Source of the DNA: Ornithobacterium rhinotracheale DSM 15997
GTDB lineage: Bacteria; Bacteroidota; Bacteroidia; Flavobacteriales; Weeksellaceae
Assembly: GCF_000265465.1 (NCBI RefSeq)
Contig: NC_018016.1
Span: 1,664,001-1,728,000, forward strand
DNA length: 64,000 bases
Reading direction: 5' to 3'
Part shown: piece after piece, positions 6,705 through 14,484 of the stretch
Numbering within the stretch: the stretch's first letter is position 1
How the letters are laid out: every line of letters begins with the position of its first letter
Position numbers and translations under genes: made by a program
Notes under the pieces: model-generated
What the model was told of the DNA's origin: nothing
What the model saw: the letters and a program-made list of their open reading frames with translations, nothing else
Database searches by the model: none

Positions 6705-7673
6705 ATGAGTGCTGACACGTTAAGCAAAAGATTGGTAGCAAAAAATAAAAGCTATTGTTCTTCAAGTTTGTTTTATATCAAGAGCTCTATTTTTAATAAG
6801 AAGCAGCAATTGTCCAATGAGGTTTATTCTGTTCATAACTTAGGATTTGGTGGTTCTGGCAACAAAATATATGTCTACGACGAGTCTGGAAATATTACAA
6901 AAATTGATATTCTCTTAGATTATGCACCTAAGCGTTCGGGGTATTTTTCGATGGTAATGGACTTGCCTAGTCGTTACATTCAAACCAGGGGTGATGATTT
7001 TGTGCAGTCGCATTTTTATAAAACATTTGAGTACGATGACCAGAATAGATTAATCCAAGAGTAGAATTTTAAGGTAGGCGAAGAAGGTGATGAGCTCCTG
7101 GAAACTATCAAAACATTCTATGTAAATCAAGTTTTTGAGATTGAAGAAAAAGAAGAAAATACCCATTATAGATTTATAAATGAAGAGGGACTGCTATTGC
7201 AAGAAGTTTTTGAAAATGGAGGCGTTTATGAGTATCAATACAATAGTAAAGGCTTATTGATTAAGAAATCTATGAAAATAAGTCGGCACCAAGAGCAGAC
7301 AGAGGAATATAAATATGATGAAGAAGGTAGATGTGTTTTTAAATTAACGAGATTCATAGATTGGGTAACAGATAGGAAATGGAGCGAAACGGAGAAATAT
7401 GAATTTAATGAAAAAGGTCAAAAAATAAAAATGATTAGCTTTTTTGATACTCATCAAAGTAAAACACGACCTGATAATGATGTTTTTCACGATTATACCT
7501 ATGATGAAAAAAATGGAAATTTAATTCGAATTACACAAAAAAATAGCCAAGGAGAAACATTGAAAGTTGAAAATTACACCTACGATGAAGACGGAAATCT
7601 AATAAAAGAAAACAAGAGAGACGGAGAAAGTGAAAAAGAAGACATTATAAATTATAATTACATTTACTTTTAA
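6705..7673 (+). pseudogene. YD-repeat-like gene interrupted by in-frame TAG
   Basis: One 322-codon reading frame is interrupted only by a TAG at 7062-7064. The frame on both sides is the same and stays open from 7065 to the start of the second half. The product has YD/RHS-like units: FEYDDQNRLI, YEYQYNSKGLLIKK, EEYKYDEEGRC, EKYEFNEKGQKIK, YTYDEKNGNLIR and YTYDEDGNLIKE. No signal peptide or toxin domain is visible. It follows the nuclease gene by two bases and ends before a strong terminator. Most simply it is a recently inactivated gene; the short 119-aa N-terminal piece may still be made. Confidence 0.65.
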
Positions 7674-7700
7674 AAATAAGTCATATTCTTTATCCTAAAA

Positions 7701-7730
7701 CCCCACAAAATCGGATTTTGTGGGGTTTTT
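7701..7730. terminator. Bidirectional terminator, 11-bp stem
   Basis: CCCCACAAAAT (7701-7711), loop CGG, then ATTTTGTGGGG (7715-7725) and TTTTT. An A run on the other side lets it serve both the plus-strand gene and the convergent kefB-like gene. The same hairpin recurs at 50366-50390 in the opposite orientation. Confidence 0.85.
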
Positions 7731-7733
7731 AGA

Positions 7734-9614
7734 TTATACTTGATTTTCTTCGTTCAAGTAGTCTCGTTCCCATGAGTGGTCTGTAGCTGCCTCTAGCACA
7801 TACAAGTCGTTTTTCAGTAAATCTTCTTGACTTTCAATTTCTTCTTTGAGTGTGGTGAAGTAGGCTTTTTTATCATGTCTTCTTGCCGCAAGTTTTTTAG
7901 TCGTTTCAATGTCGTATTTTATAAATCTATAGCCCTGTCTTGTTGCGGTGTATTTTCTAAGCCCAAGAGCTACTAAAGCATCAACGCCTAGCGTAACGGC
8001 AGAGTAGAGCGTATCTCGGTAAAAATCTTTGATGCCTAAATCTATAAATTGGTAAGCATCGTATCGGTTTCTGGCACGAGTCATTACCTTTACATGTGGG
8101 AAATTTTTGCGCACTACCTCCATGAGCTGAATATTCACTTCTGGGTTATCTACTGCGGCAATAAAGAGCTTAGCCTCATCCAGTTTAGCTGCCTTTAGTA
8201 CCTCTACACGCGTGGCATCGCCATAATACACTTCGTATCCCATTTTGCGCAAAATGTCTACGCGTTCCGAGTCGTGGTCTAGAATCGTAGGCGAAATATT
8301 ATTGGTCTTAAGCATACGCCCGATAGTTCCTCCAAAATGTCCAAAGCCAGCAATCACAACTTCGCTTGGGCGTTGAATTTCGTCAGAGAAAACTTCCTCA
8401 TCTCGTTTTGATTTAAATTTAGTCCCAATTTTAGGCTCTAAAATCCTTTCATTAAATAATAATAAAAACGGTGTCAAAAGCATACTGATGGCAATGATCG
8501 CCATAACGATATCCGAAGTTTCTCGATTCACAATGTCCAACTGGCGAGAGAAACTCATAATCACAAAACCAAATTCTCCCGCTTGGCTTAATGCAAAAGC
8601 AAACAAAAGGTTTTGATCCCAAGATTTTTTGTAAACTTTCCCAATTAAAAAGAGAATAAAGAACTTAACGGTAGTTAGAATTAAAACAAAAATCAATACA
8701 AACCATGGGTGTTGCATGATCAGTGGAAAGTTCACCGAAGCACCTACGCCGATGAAAAATAGCCCCAAAAGTAACCCTTTGAACGGTTCTATATCGCCTT
8801 CTAATTCATGTTTAAATTCAGAGTTTGCCAACACTACTCCTGCGATAAATGCACCAAGCGCAGGCGAGAGCCCCACCATTTCCATTAAGTAGGAAACACC
8901 CATAACTAAAAGTAGAGCAGAGGCGGTGAAAAGTTCTTGTAAACGGGTTTTTGCAATAATTCTAAGCAGGGGTTCTATGATGTATTTTCCTGCTAAACTG
9001 ATTAATCCAATCGAACCAATTACAATAAGGGTTTGTAGCCAGTTGGGCAAACCTTCGGTGAGAACGGCTGAATTTTCAGCCTTAAGGCTTGCGCCAGAAA
9101 CCGCCAAAAGTGGAATTAATGCCAAAATTGGGATTACGGCAATATCTTGAAAGAGCAAAACTGCAAACGATGAGCGGGCGGCAGAGGTGTTGTTTAAATT
9201 CTTTTCGCTAAGCGTTTGTAGCACAATCGCTGTCGAAGACATCGTTAGAGCCAAAGCGATGGCGATAGAAGTTTGCACGCTCCAGCCAATTAAAGTCACC
9301 ATAAGCAGGGTGAGCACCGTTGCCGTGAGCAGTAGCTGGATAGCTCCCATGCCTAAAATGAATTTTCGCATTTTCCAGAATTTCATAGGTTCTAATTCTA
9401 GCCCTACCAAGAATAACATCATTACCACACCGAACTCAGCAAAGTGCATTAAATCCTCGCCCTTCTGCCCAATCCACCCCAAGATATAAGGACCGATGAG
9501 CATTCCTGCAAAAATGTATCCTAAAACTGAACTTAATCCTAATTTTTTAGCCACTGGCACGCAAACGATGGCTGCCGCTAGGTAGATGATGGCTTGTAAT
9601 AAAAAACTATCCAA
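7734..9614 (-). CDS. CPA2 monovalent cation:H+ antiporter with TrkA-N domain (KefB/KefC type)
   Basis: Inner-membrane K+ (or Na+)/H+ antiporter. About 12 hydrophobic helices occupy residues 1-390, including a CPA2 signature around LGYIFAGMLIGPYILG and LSPALGAFIAGVVLANSEF. A cytosolic TrkA-N nucleotide-binding domain follows from about 415 (VVIAGFGHFGGTIGRML, a GxGxxG Rossmann motif, then GDATRVEVL). The 626-aa length is normal for KefB/KefC. The start is a TTG at 9614, chosen because the N-terminus then matches the family. It lies three bases after the flavodoxin-like gene, mirroring the kefF/kefC or kefG/kefB pairing. K+ efflux during electrophile stress is the expected role. Confidence 0.88.
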   Translation of the reverse strand: MDSFLLQAIIYLAAAIVCVPVAKKLGLSSVLGYIFAGMLIGPYILGWIGQKGEDLMHFAEFGVVMMLFLVGLELEPMKFWKMRKFILGMGAIQLLLTATVLTLLMVTLIGWSVQTSIAIALALTMSSTAIVLQTLSEKNLNNTSAARSSFAVLLFQDIAVIPILALIPLLAVSGASLKAENSAVLTEGLPNWLQTLIVIGSIGLISLAGKYIIEPLLRIIAKTRLQELFTASALLLVMGVSYLMEMVGLSPALGAFIAGVVLANSEFKHELEGDIEPFKGLLLGLFFIGVGASVNFPLIMQHPWFVLIFVLILTTVKFFILFLIGKVYKKSWDQNLLFAFALSQAGEFGFVIMSFSRQLDIVNRETSDIVMAIIAISMLLTPFLLLFNERILEPKIGTKFKSKRDEEVFSDEIQRPSEVVIAGFGHFGGTIGRMLKTNNISPTILDHDSERVDILRKMGYEVYYGDATRVEVLKAAKLDEAKLFIAAVDNPEVNIQLMEVVRKNFPHVKVMTRARNRYDAYQFIDLGIKDFYRDTLYSAVTLGVDALVALGLRKYTATRQGYRFIKYDIETTKKLAARRHDKKAYFTTLKEEIESQEDLLKNDLYVLEAATDHSWERDYLNEENQV

Positions 9615-9617
9615 TGC

Positions 9618-10223
9618 TTATTGTATTTTATGTTGAAACCAGTCGTTTAAATAAATGAAATCTTTTAATTCTGAATCAAAAATTCTGAATTTAGAAATAT
9701 AATCGAGCAAAATGCCATAGCGAGCACCTTTTTCTTCCAAAACTTCTTCAGAAACATTGTTCACATCGTGGAATACAAATGGGGGCAAGTAGCGCATGCC
9801 ACACATTAATGCAGTTTGAGAAAAAGGCTCGAGCAAATCGGGGATAGTATGTTTCTCTAATCCCGTAGGGCAGTAATTTTCTCTCGTTCCTCCTGTGGTG
9901 ATTACTTGCAAAAGCGTTTTGCCTTTCAAAGCGGCACCACACTCTCCATACGCCCAATCGTAGACCAAAACCATATCGATCCATTGCTTTAAAAGGGCAG
10001 GGCAAGAATACCAATACAACGGGTGTTGCCAAATAATGATGTCGTGCTCCAGGAGCAATTCCTGTTCCCGAGCAATGTCTACTTCAAAGTTGGGGTAACA
10101 TTCATACAAATCGTGAAATGTGAAATTGTCTGAATTTGGAATATTTTGATTGAGCACTTTATTGGCGCGAGACTTTTCGTACAAAGGATGTGCGAAAATA
10201 ATTAAAACTTTATGCTGTTTCAT
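9618..10223 (-). CDS. KefF/KefG-like NAD(P)H quinone oxidoreductase
   Basis: Flavodoxin-fold FMN oxidoreductase of the NQO/KefF family, 201 aa. The N-terminal VLIIFAHPLYEKSRANKVL and the WQHPLYWYSCPALLKQWID segment (about 80-100) are family hallmarks, with an FMN/NADPH-site segment TTGGTRENY at about 128-136. It is soluble. The direct coupling to the CPA2 antiporter (three bases) indicates the ancillary subunit that activates K+ efflux, a role known for E. coli KefF and KefG. The specific quinone substrate cannot be read from sequence. Confidence 0.82.
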   Translation of the reverse strand: MKQHKVLIIFAHPLYEKSRANKVLNQNIPNSDNFTFHDLYECYPNFEVDIAREQELLLEHDIIIWQHPLYWYSCPALLKQWIDMVLVYDWAYGECGAALKGKTLLQVITTGGTRENYCPTGLEKHTIPDLLEPFSQTALMCGMRYLPPFVFHDVNNVSEEVLEEKGARYGILLDYISKFRIFDSELKDFIYLNDWFQHKIQ

Positions 10224-10231
10224 AGATTTAT

Positions 10232-10906
10232 TTAGTGTGAAAATATAATTGCTAAAAGAAAGCCTAAAACCACCATCGATAATTTTTTGAACTTAAGTTT
10301 ATGTCCCTCTACACTTTCAAAAATAATCACTGTAGAAATATGCAAAAAGACACCTGCAGCCAAAGCAAGTGCATAAGTCAATAAATGGGGTGGTAAATAA
10401 TTTCCTACTATGTACCCAATGGGAGAAGCTAAAGCAAATAAAAGCATGAAAATGCCAATTTTGAAAGAGCTGAGTTTAGATTTAGAAAGAAATACAAAAA
10501 GCACCATAGCAACGGGAACTTTGTGTATGAGGATAGCCCATAGCAGATTGTGCCCATCGGGTCTTTGTAAAGGCACGCCCTCGATCAAAGCGTGAATAAA
10601 AAGCCCCAGAAACACACTGATCGGGAAGACCTCATGATCTTTACTGTGCAAGTGCCCGTGTTCAGCACCTTTTGTAATTCCCTCCAAAATGATTTGAATC
10701 AAAATTCCTAAAAGCACAAAAAGTCCGATTTTGCTTGCTGCTAAATCAGATGTGTATAAACTCGGAAAAACCTCTGCGATATTTACCCCAAGTAAATATG
10801 CCCCACTAAATGTGAGGAGTAGTTTATTTAGTAATTTATTGCTTCCCAGCAAAAGCCCCAAAGCCGCACCTAATGCTACGGCAACAATCAAAAAAATAAT
10901 CTCCAT
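10232..10906 (-). CDS. ZIP-family divalent metal transporter
   Basis: Inner-membrane permease of the ZIP family (Zn2+, Fe2+ or Mn2+ uptake), 224 aa with about eight helices. The metal-site helices are visible: FLGLFIHALIEGVPL (HxxxEG) and LWAILIHKVPVAM (HKxP). A His-rich loop (AEHGHLHSKDHE) lies between helices 3 and 4. I chose the ATG at 10906; a TTG four codons upstream is possible. It is followed nine bases later by the kefF-like gene, so the three membrane or redox genes are probably one operon. Confidence 0.85.
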   Translation of the reverse strand: MEIIFLIVAVALGAALGLLLGSNKLLNKLLLTFSGAYLLGVNIAEVFPSLYTSDLAASKIGLFVLLGILIQIILEGITKGAEHGHLHSKDHEVFPISVFLGLFIHALIEGVPLQRPDGHNLLWAILIHKVPVAMVLFVFLSKSKLSSFKIGIFMLLFALASPIGYIVGNYLPPHLLTYALALAAGVFLHISTVIIFESVEGHKLKFKKLSMVVLGFLLAIIFSH

Positions 10907-10944
10907 GCTCGTAGGCAAATTTACTATTTAATTTTGGTAAATCG

Positions 10945-11613
10945 CTATTTTTCTATGGCTAGTTTTAGGGCTTTGATTTCGTCTGAATTAGCAAGGTCTT
11001 CACCTTTTCTAATGGCTGATGAATGATAAAAAGGTGCTTTTACAATTTTAGCAATTTCACCAATATTGCTTGAGCGAACGCCTCCTCCTGGCATGATGTC
11101 TATCTGGTTTCCAAATCGTTCTTGCAATTGTTTTAAAACAGCAATTCCTTCTGGAGCAGCGTTGCAATCTCCTGAGGTTAAAATCGTTGAAAATCCTAAT
11201 TTTATTACTTTTTCTACCGATTCTATGATGTTTGGCGTGTGGTCGATTGCTCGGTGGAAACTGCAAGGTTTGCCTTCGCAGGCGGCAACAAGCTTTTGGC
11301 AGTTTTCTACATCGATGTTTCCCTCTTCGTCTAAAGCTCCAAACACAAAACCATCGGCACCTAGTTCTCCAAAGGTTCTGATGCTTTCAATCATTTGCTT
11401 GATTTCATTTGGCGTGTATACAAAATCTCCTCCCCTTGGTCGAATCATGATGTAGACAGGTTTTTTGCTTTCTTTTTTTACCGTAAGGTAGTCTTCCACG
11501 CTTGGAGTAGTGCCACCTTCGCTAAACCCTGCGCAGAACTCAATGCGGTCTGCAGGAGAAAGAGCTGCAATAAGAGCAGACTCTAAATTAAAACATGCGA
11601 TTTCTAGTTTCAT
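10945..11613 (-). CDS. cutC: CutC family protein
   Basis: TIM-barrel CutC protein, 222 aa. The N-terminal EIACFNLESALIA and AGADRIEFC-like SPADRIEFCAGFSEGGTTPS, the PVYIMIRPRGGDFVY strand (about 53-67) and the FHRAID motif (about 139) are family signatures. CutC was named for copper homeostasis in E. coli, but that role is disputed and the enzyme activity is not established. It stands alone between the ZIP gene (same strand) and a terminator upstream. Confidence 0.9.
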   Translation of the reverse strand: MKLEIACFNLESALIAALSPADRIEFCAGFSEGGTTPSVEDYLTVKKESKKPVYIMIRPRGGDFVYTPNEIKQMIESIRTFGELGADGFVFGALDEEGNIDVENCQKLVAACEGKPCSFHRAIDHTPNIIESVEKVIKLGFSTILTSGDCNAAPEGIAVLKQLQERFGNQIDIMPGGGVRSSNIGEIAKIVKAPFYHSSAIRKGEDLANSDEIKALKLAIEK

Positions 11614-11670
11614 AATTAAAATTGATTTTATTATTGGGTTGAAGTTACGATTTTTCGTGTAATAAAAAAA

Positions 11671-11703
11671 GCAACTTTTTCACTTGTGAAAAAGTTGCTT
11701 TCA
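11671..11703. terminator. Terminator downstream of glucan phosphorylase
   Basis: GCAACTTTTTCAC (11671-11683) and GTGAAAAAGTTGC (11686-11698) form a 13-bp perfect stem. A run of seven A residues precedes it on the plus strand, so on the minus strand the hairpin is followed by a U tract and ends the glucan phosphorylase transcript. Confidence 0.8.
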
Positions 11704-11724
11704 AAAATGTTTTATTCCAATTAA

Positions 11725-13383
11725 TTACAAATCGTAAATATTAGTATAATATTCCTCAACCATACGAGCAGAGTCAAAGAAAGGAGTCACGGTATTCATG
11801 CTTGTAAGCACTTTTTTGTACCATGCTTCTGGATTGTCGTAGTATAGAGGCAATGCTTCGTTTTGTAAAATTTTGTACAAGTTTTCTCTATCGATTTTAT
11901 CTTGTTCAAAGTGTGGCAATGTCCAATCAATGATTGGTAGAGTGTACAATGCATCTGGGTTCATCTCGTTGAACTCACGAATCCATCCATCGTTGGTAGA
12001 TAAGTTGATGGCTCCGTTCATAGCAGCTGTCATACCACTAGTTCCAGAGGCTTCACGAGTTACACGAGGATTGTTTAGCCAAATGTCTGCACCGTCTTTT
12101 AATTTTTTAGAAAGACTTAATTCATACCCAGCAAGCACAGCCATGTTTTTGTATCCGTGGCTTAATTCTACAAGCGCATCGTATTGGCGAATTGCGTTAT
12201 AGTCCATAGGATAAGGTTTTCCTGCAATGATTAGCTGGATTGGATGCTTGGTGCTGCTCATAAGCTCGTTGAATTTCTCGATGTCACGAGTAATCAAGTC
12301 CGCTCTTTTGTATTCAGCAAAGCGTCTTGCCCAAACGATGGTTAAAACATTAGGGTCAAACAATTTTGCGTTTTGGTCTGCCACTTCTTCAAACAAATAA
12401 GCCTTTAATTCTTTTTTACGCTTAATTAGGGCTTCAAGATTTTCGTCTTGTTTAGCTTTGTCTAGGCGTCTATCTGCCCAGTATTTTTTGTTTTGAGCAT
12501 TGGTTACATGGGTGATAGGGCATACACCTTCGTAGTTTTCCCACATATGTCTAGCCACTTCGCCGTGAAGTTTAGAAACCCCGTTTGCAATTCTTGCCAA
12601 ACGAAGTGCCACAAGCGAGTGATTAAATTCATCACCTTCTACTCCTGTAAGCTCACGCACGCGATCTAGTGGCAATCCGTTAAAGAAGCCCATTTCATTT
12701 AATTCGTGAATATTGTGTTTCTCGTTCCCCGCTTCTTCAGGTGTGTGAGTGGTGAAAACTAATTTTTCTTTCAATTTTTCTTTTCCAAATCTAGGTAGCC
12801 AATTAAATACGGCAGAAAGTGCATGAGCTTCGTTAAAGTGGTAAACCTCTGGATCGTAGTTCAGCTCTTCCAATAATTTAGCACCACCTAGCCCTAGCAC
12901 CATACATTGTGCAATCTTAGCTTTAGGGTCAGAGTCATATAGCTTAAAGGTAGTAGATTTAGCTAAATAGTCATTTTCTGGCAAATCCGTACTTAAAAGG
13001 AAAAGAGGTGCGGTGCCAAAGATTTCTGGATCCAAGTAAAAAGCCTTTACCCATACATCGTGTCCAGAGATTTTGATAGTAAATTTAATGTTGGTATCTC
13101 TCAAGAAATGATAGATTTTCTCTTGGAAAAGAACCCCCATTCTACGATCCTCTTTTTTGTACTGGTCGTAGTATCCATATTTCCATAAAATACCGATACC
13201 TATCAAATTTTGTTTAGTGTCATAAGCACTTCTCATGTGAGATCCCGCCAAGAAACCTAGACCTCCAGAATATATTTTTAATGCTTGATCTATCCCGTAT
13301 TCCATACAGAAATAAACAGCAGATTTTTTGAATTTAGGGTCAAATTCATACGGCGCACGAAACGCTTGCGGTAATTGATTCAT
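11725..13383 (-). CDS. glgP: Alpha-glucan (glycogen) phosphorylase family protein
   Basis: GT35-family short alpha-glucan phosphorylase, 552 aa, expected to release glucose-1-phosphate from glycogen or maltodextrin in the cytosol. Signatures: MEYGIDQALKIYSGGLGFLAG near the N-terminus, VYHFNEAHA, FTTHTPEEAGNEKH, VWARRFAEYKR and TREASGTSGMTAAMNGA. In the last motif the residue that normally carries pyridoxal phosphate (Lys in SGMK/GNMK) is Thr452 (codon ACA). Activity may therefore be altered or lost, or this may be a lineage variant. Monocistronic, with its own promoter and terminator. Confidence 0.8.
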   Translation of the reverse strand: MNQLPQAFRAPYEFDPKFKKSAVYFCMEYGIDQALKIYSGGLGFLAGSHMRSAYDTKQNLIGIGILWKYGYYDQYKKEDRRMGVLFQEKIYHFLRDTNIKFTIKISGHDVWVKAFYLDPEIFGTAPLFLLSTDLPENDYLAKSTTFKLYDSDPKAKIAQCMVLGLGGAKLLEELNYDPEVYHFNEAHALSAVFNWLPRFGKEKLKEKLVFTTHTPEEAGNEKHNIHELNEMGFFNGLPLDRVRELTGVEGDEFNHSLVALRLARIANGVSKLHGEVARHMWENYEGVCPITHVTNAQNKKYWADRRLDKAKQDENLEALIKRKKELKAYLFEEVADQNAKLFDPNVLTIVWARRFAEYKRADLITRDIEKFNELMSSTKHPIQLIIAGKPYPMDYNAIRQYDALVELSHGYKNMAVLAGYELSLSKKLKDGADIWLNNPRVTREASGTSGMTAAMNGAINLSTNDGWIREFNEMNPDALYTLPIIDWTLPHFEQDKIDRENLYKILQNEALPLYYDNPEAWYKKVLTSMNTVTPFFDSARMVEEYYTNIYDL

Positions 13384-13407
13384 AATATTTTAAAATTAAA
13401 ATTTTTG

Positions 13408-13415
13408 CAAAAATA
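13408..13415 (-). promoter_or_regulatory. glgP: -7 box (TATTTTTG) for glucan phosphorylase
   Basis: On the minus strand TATTTTTG matches TAnnTTTG, 24 bases before the start codon. A correctly spaced -33 TTG is not obvious. Confidence 0.45.
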
Positions 13416-13533
13416 AGTCTTTAAGACAAATTTTTAAGTAAAATAAAGGTTATTTTTGTCATCTTTTTCAATTGAGAAAGAAGCCGTGCCAAAGATGCAG
13501 ATTAAATTTATATAAAAATACCTCTCTCTACAC

Positions 13534-13564
13534 TTGCGCTCTGTTAAAAAAAACTTTACATTTG
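13534..13564 (+). promoter_or_regulatory. Promoter of the zapB-like/zapA genes
   Basis: TTG at 13534-13536, a 20-bp spacer and TACATTTG at 13557-13564 match the Bacteroidota -33/-7 consensus well. The start codon follows 31 bases later. Confidence 0.7.
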
Positions 13565-13595
13565 TACATTGTTAGAATTAATGCTCTAAAGATTG

Positions 13596-13895
13596 ATGCA
13601 AAAGTATAACGAAAGTTTTTTGGCTTTAGAAGAAGCAATCGCAGTTTTGTTGCGCAAATACAAGGAATTACAAGCGGAAAAAGACGAGTTGCTTCATCAA
13701 AATGAGCAATTGAAGCAAAAACTGAATGACGCGTGGGCAGAAAATCAAGAGTTGATATATATAAATAAAAATTTAAAAATGGCAAGTGCTTTGGGCGGAA
13801 ATCCAGAGCATAAGAAATTGATGAAATTAAAAATAAATCAACTGATTAAGGAATTAGATTTATGCATGGCAGAAATAAATAAAAACTCTTTGTAA
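13596..13895 (+). CDS. Coiled-coil protein upstream of zapA (ZapB-like)
   Basis: 99-aa protein that is nearly all alpha-helix with heptad pattern from about residue 5 to 62 (ALEEAIAVLLRKYKELQAEKDELLHQNEQL), then a second helix at the C-terminus. No signal or membrane segment. It ends eight bases before zapA and shares its promoter. A short coiled coil paired with ZapA suggests a Z-ring-associated partner comparable to ZapB; that is inference from context. The ATG at 13596 is preferred over the TTG one codon earlier. Confidence 0.7.
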   Translation: MQKYNESFLALEEAIAVLLRKYKELQAEKDELLHQNEQLKQKLNDAWAENQELIYINKNLKMASALGGNPEHKKLMKLKINQLIKELDLCMAEINKNSL

Positions 13896-13903
13896 AGACA
13901 CAC

Positions 13904-14188
13904 ATGAACCGAGTGAAAATCAATATAAATGTTGCAGATAGAAGCTACCCCATGGTGGCTAGCCCTGAAGAAGAGGAAATTTTGAGAGCCACTGGAAAGA
14001 AAATTAATGAGTTGATAAAATATTTTGAAGAAAAATACAGTGTAAAAGACAAGCAAGATGCCCTAGCAATGTGTGCATTGCAGTATGTGGCAAAGGCGAT
14101 GGCACAAGATGAGAAGGAAAAGGAACGCGAGGATTTGCAGAGCCAAGCCATCGATCAGCTTACACAGAAAATCAATCAAAATATATAA
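13904..14188 (+). CDS. zapA: Cell division protein ZapA
   Basis: ZapA binds and bundles FtsZ at midcell. The product (94 aa) has the family layout: a short beta head (VKININVADRSYPMVASPEEE), then a helix (LRATGKKINELIKYFEEKY) and a long C-terminal coiled coil. The size is normal. It lies between the coiled-coil gene and a 6S-like RNA followed by rny, an order that parallels the well-known zapA-ssrS linkage in proteobacteria. Confidence 0.85.
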   Translation: MNRVKININVADRSYPMVASPEEEEILRATGKKINELIKYFEEKYSVKDKQDALAMCALQYVAKAMAQDEKEKEREDLQSQAIDQLTQKINQNI

Positions 14189-14254
14189 TTTTTATATTTT
14201 TTCAATTAAATAAAACGAGAAGTTCTACCCATCTTTTTGCTGGTGGGATAATAA

Positions 14255-14441
14255 TTTTCCACATTAGTTCTAACATTATTTGGTAAACTCAACGAGAATT
14301 ATGTAACCGAGCCAATGCCAGTCCTAAGACAAGCCTTCGCCTACCCAGGCACCTAAAGAAAAGGAAGTCTGAATGCTGGAATAACTCAAATCCTGTTTTT
14401 AGGAGTTTTACACAAATCACCTGGACTAATGTGGATTTTTT
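14255..14441 (+). ncRNA. ssrS: 6S-like regulatory RNA (6S-Flavo type)
   Basis: The 296-base gap between zapA and rny holds a structured RNA. Its ends form a 12-bp closing stem: CCACATTAGTTC (14259-14270) pairs with GGACTAATGTGG (14423-14434), followed by a T run. The interior is long and mostly hairpin-like, as in 6S RNA, which mimics an open promoter to sequester sigma-bound RNA polymerase. The position next to zapA supports this. The assignment rests on structure and synteny; a covariance-model search with the 6S-Flavo family would decide. Confidence 0.65.
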
Positions 14442-14484
14442 TATGGAAAATATAGAAGAAATTAAATAAACTCAAATATTAAAA

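Noticed and set aside
9748-10032. 94-codon minus-strand ORF within the kefF-like gene
   Set aside because: Alternative frame of a well-supported flavodoxin-like gene.
11057-11455. Overlapping ORFs on both strands within cutC
   Set aside because: CutC itself is intact over the full family length, so these are shadows.
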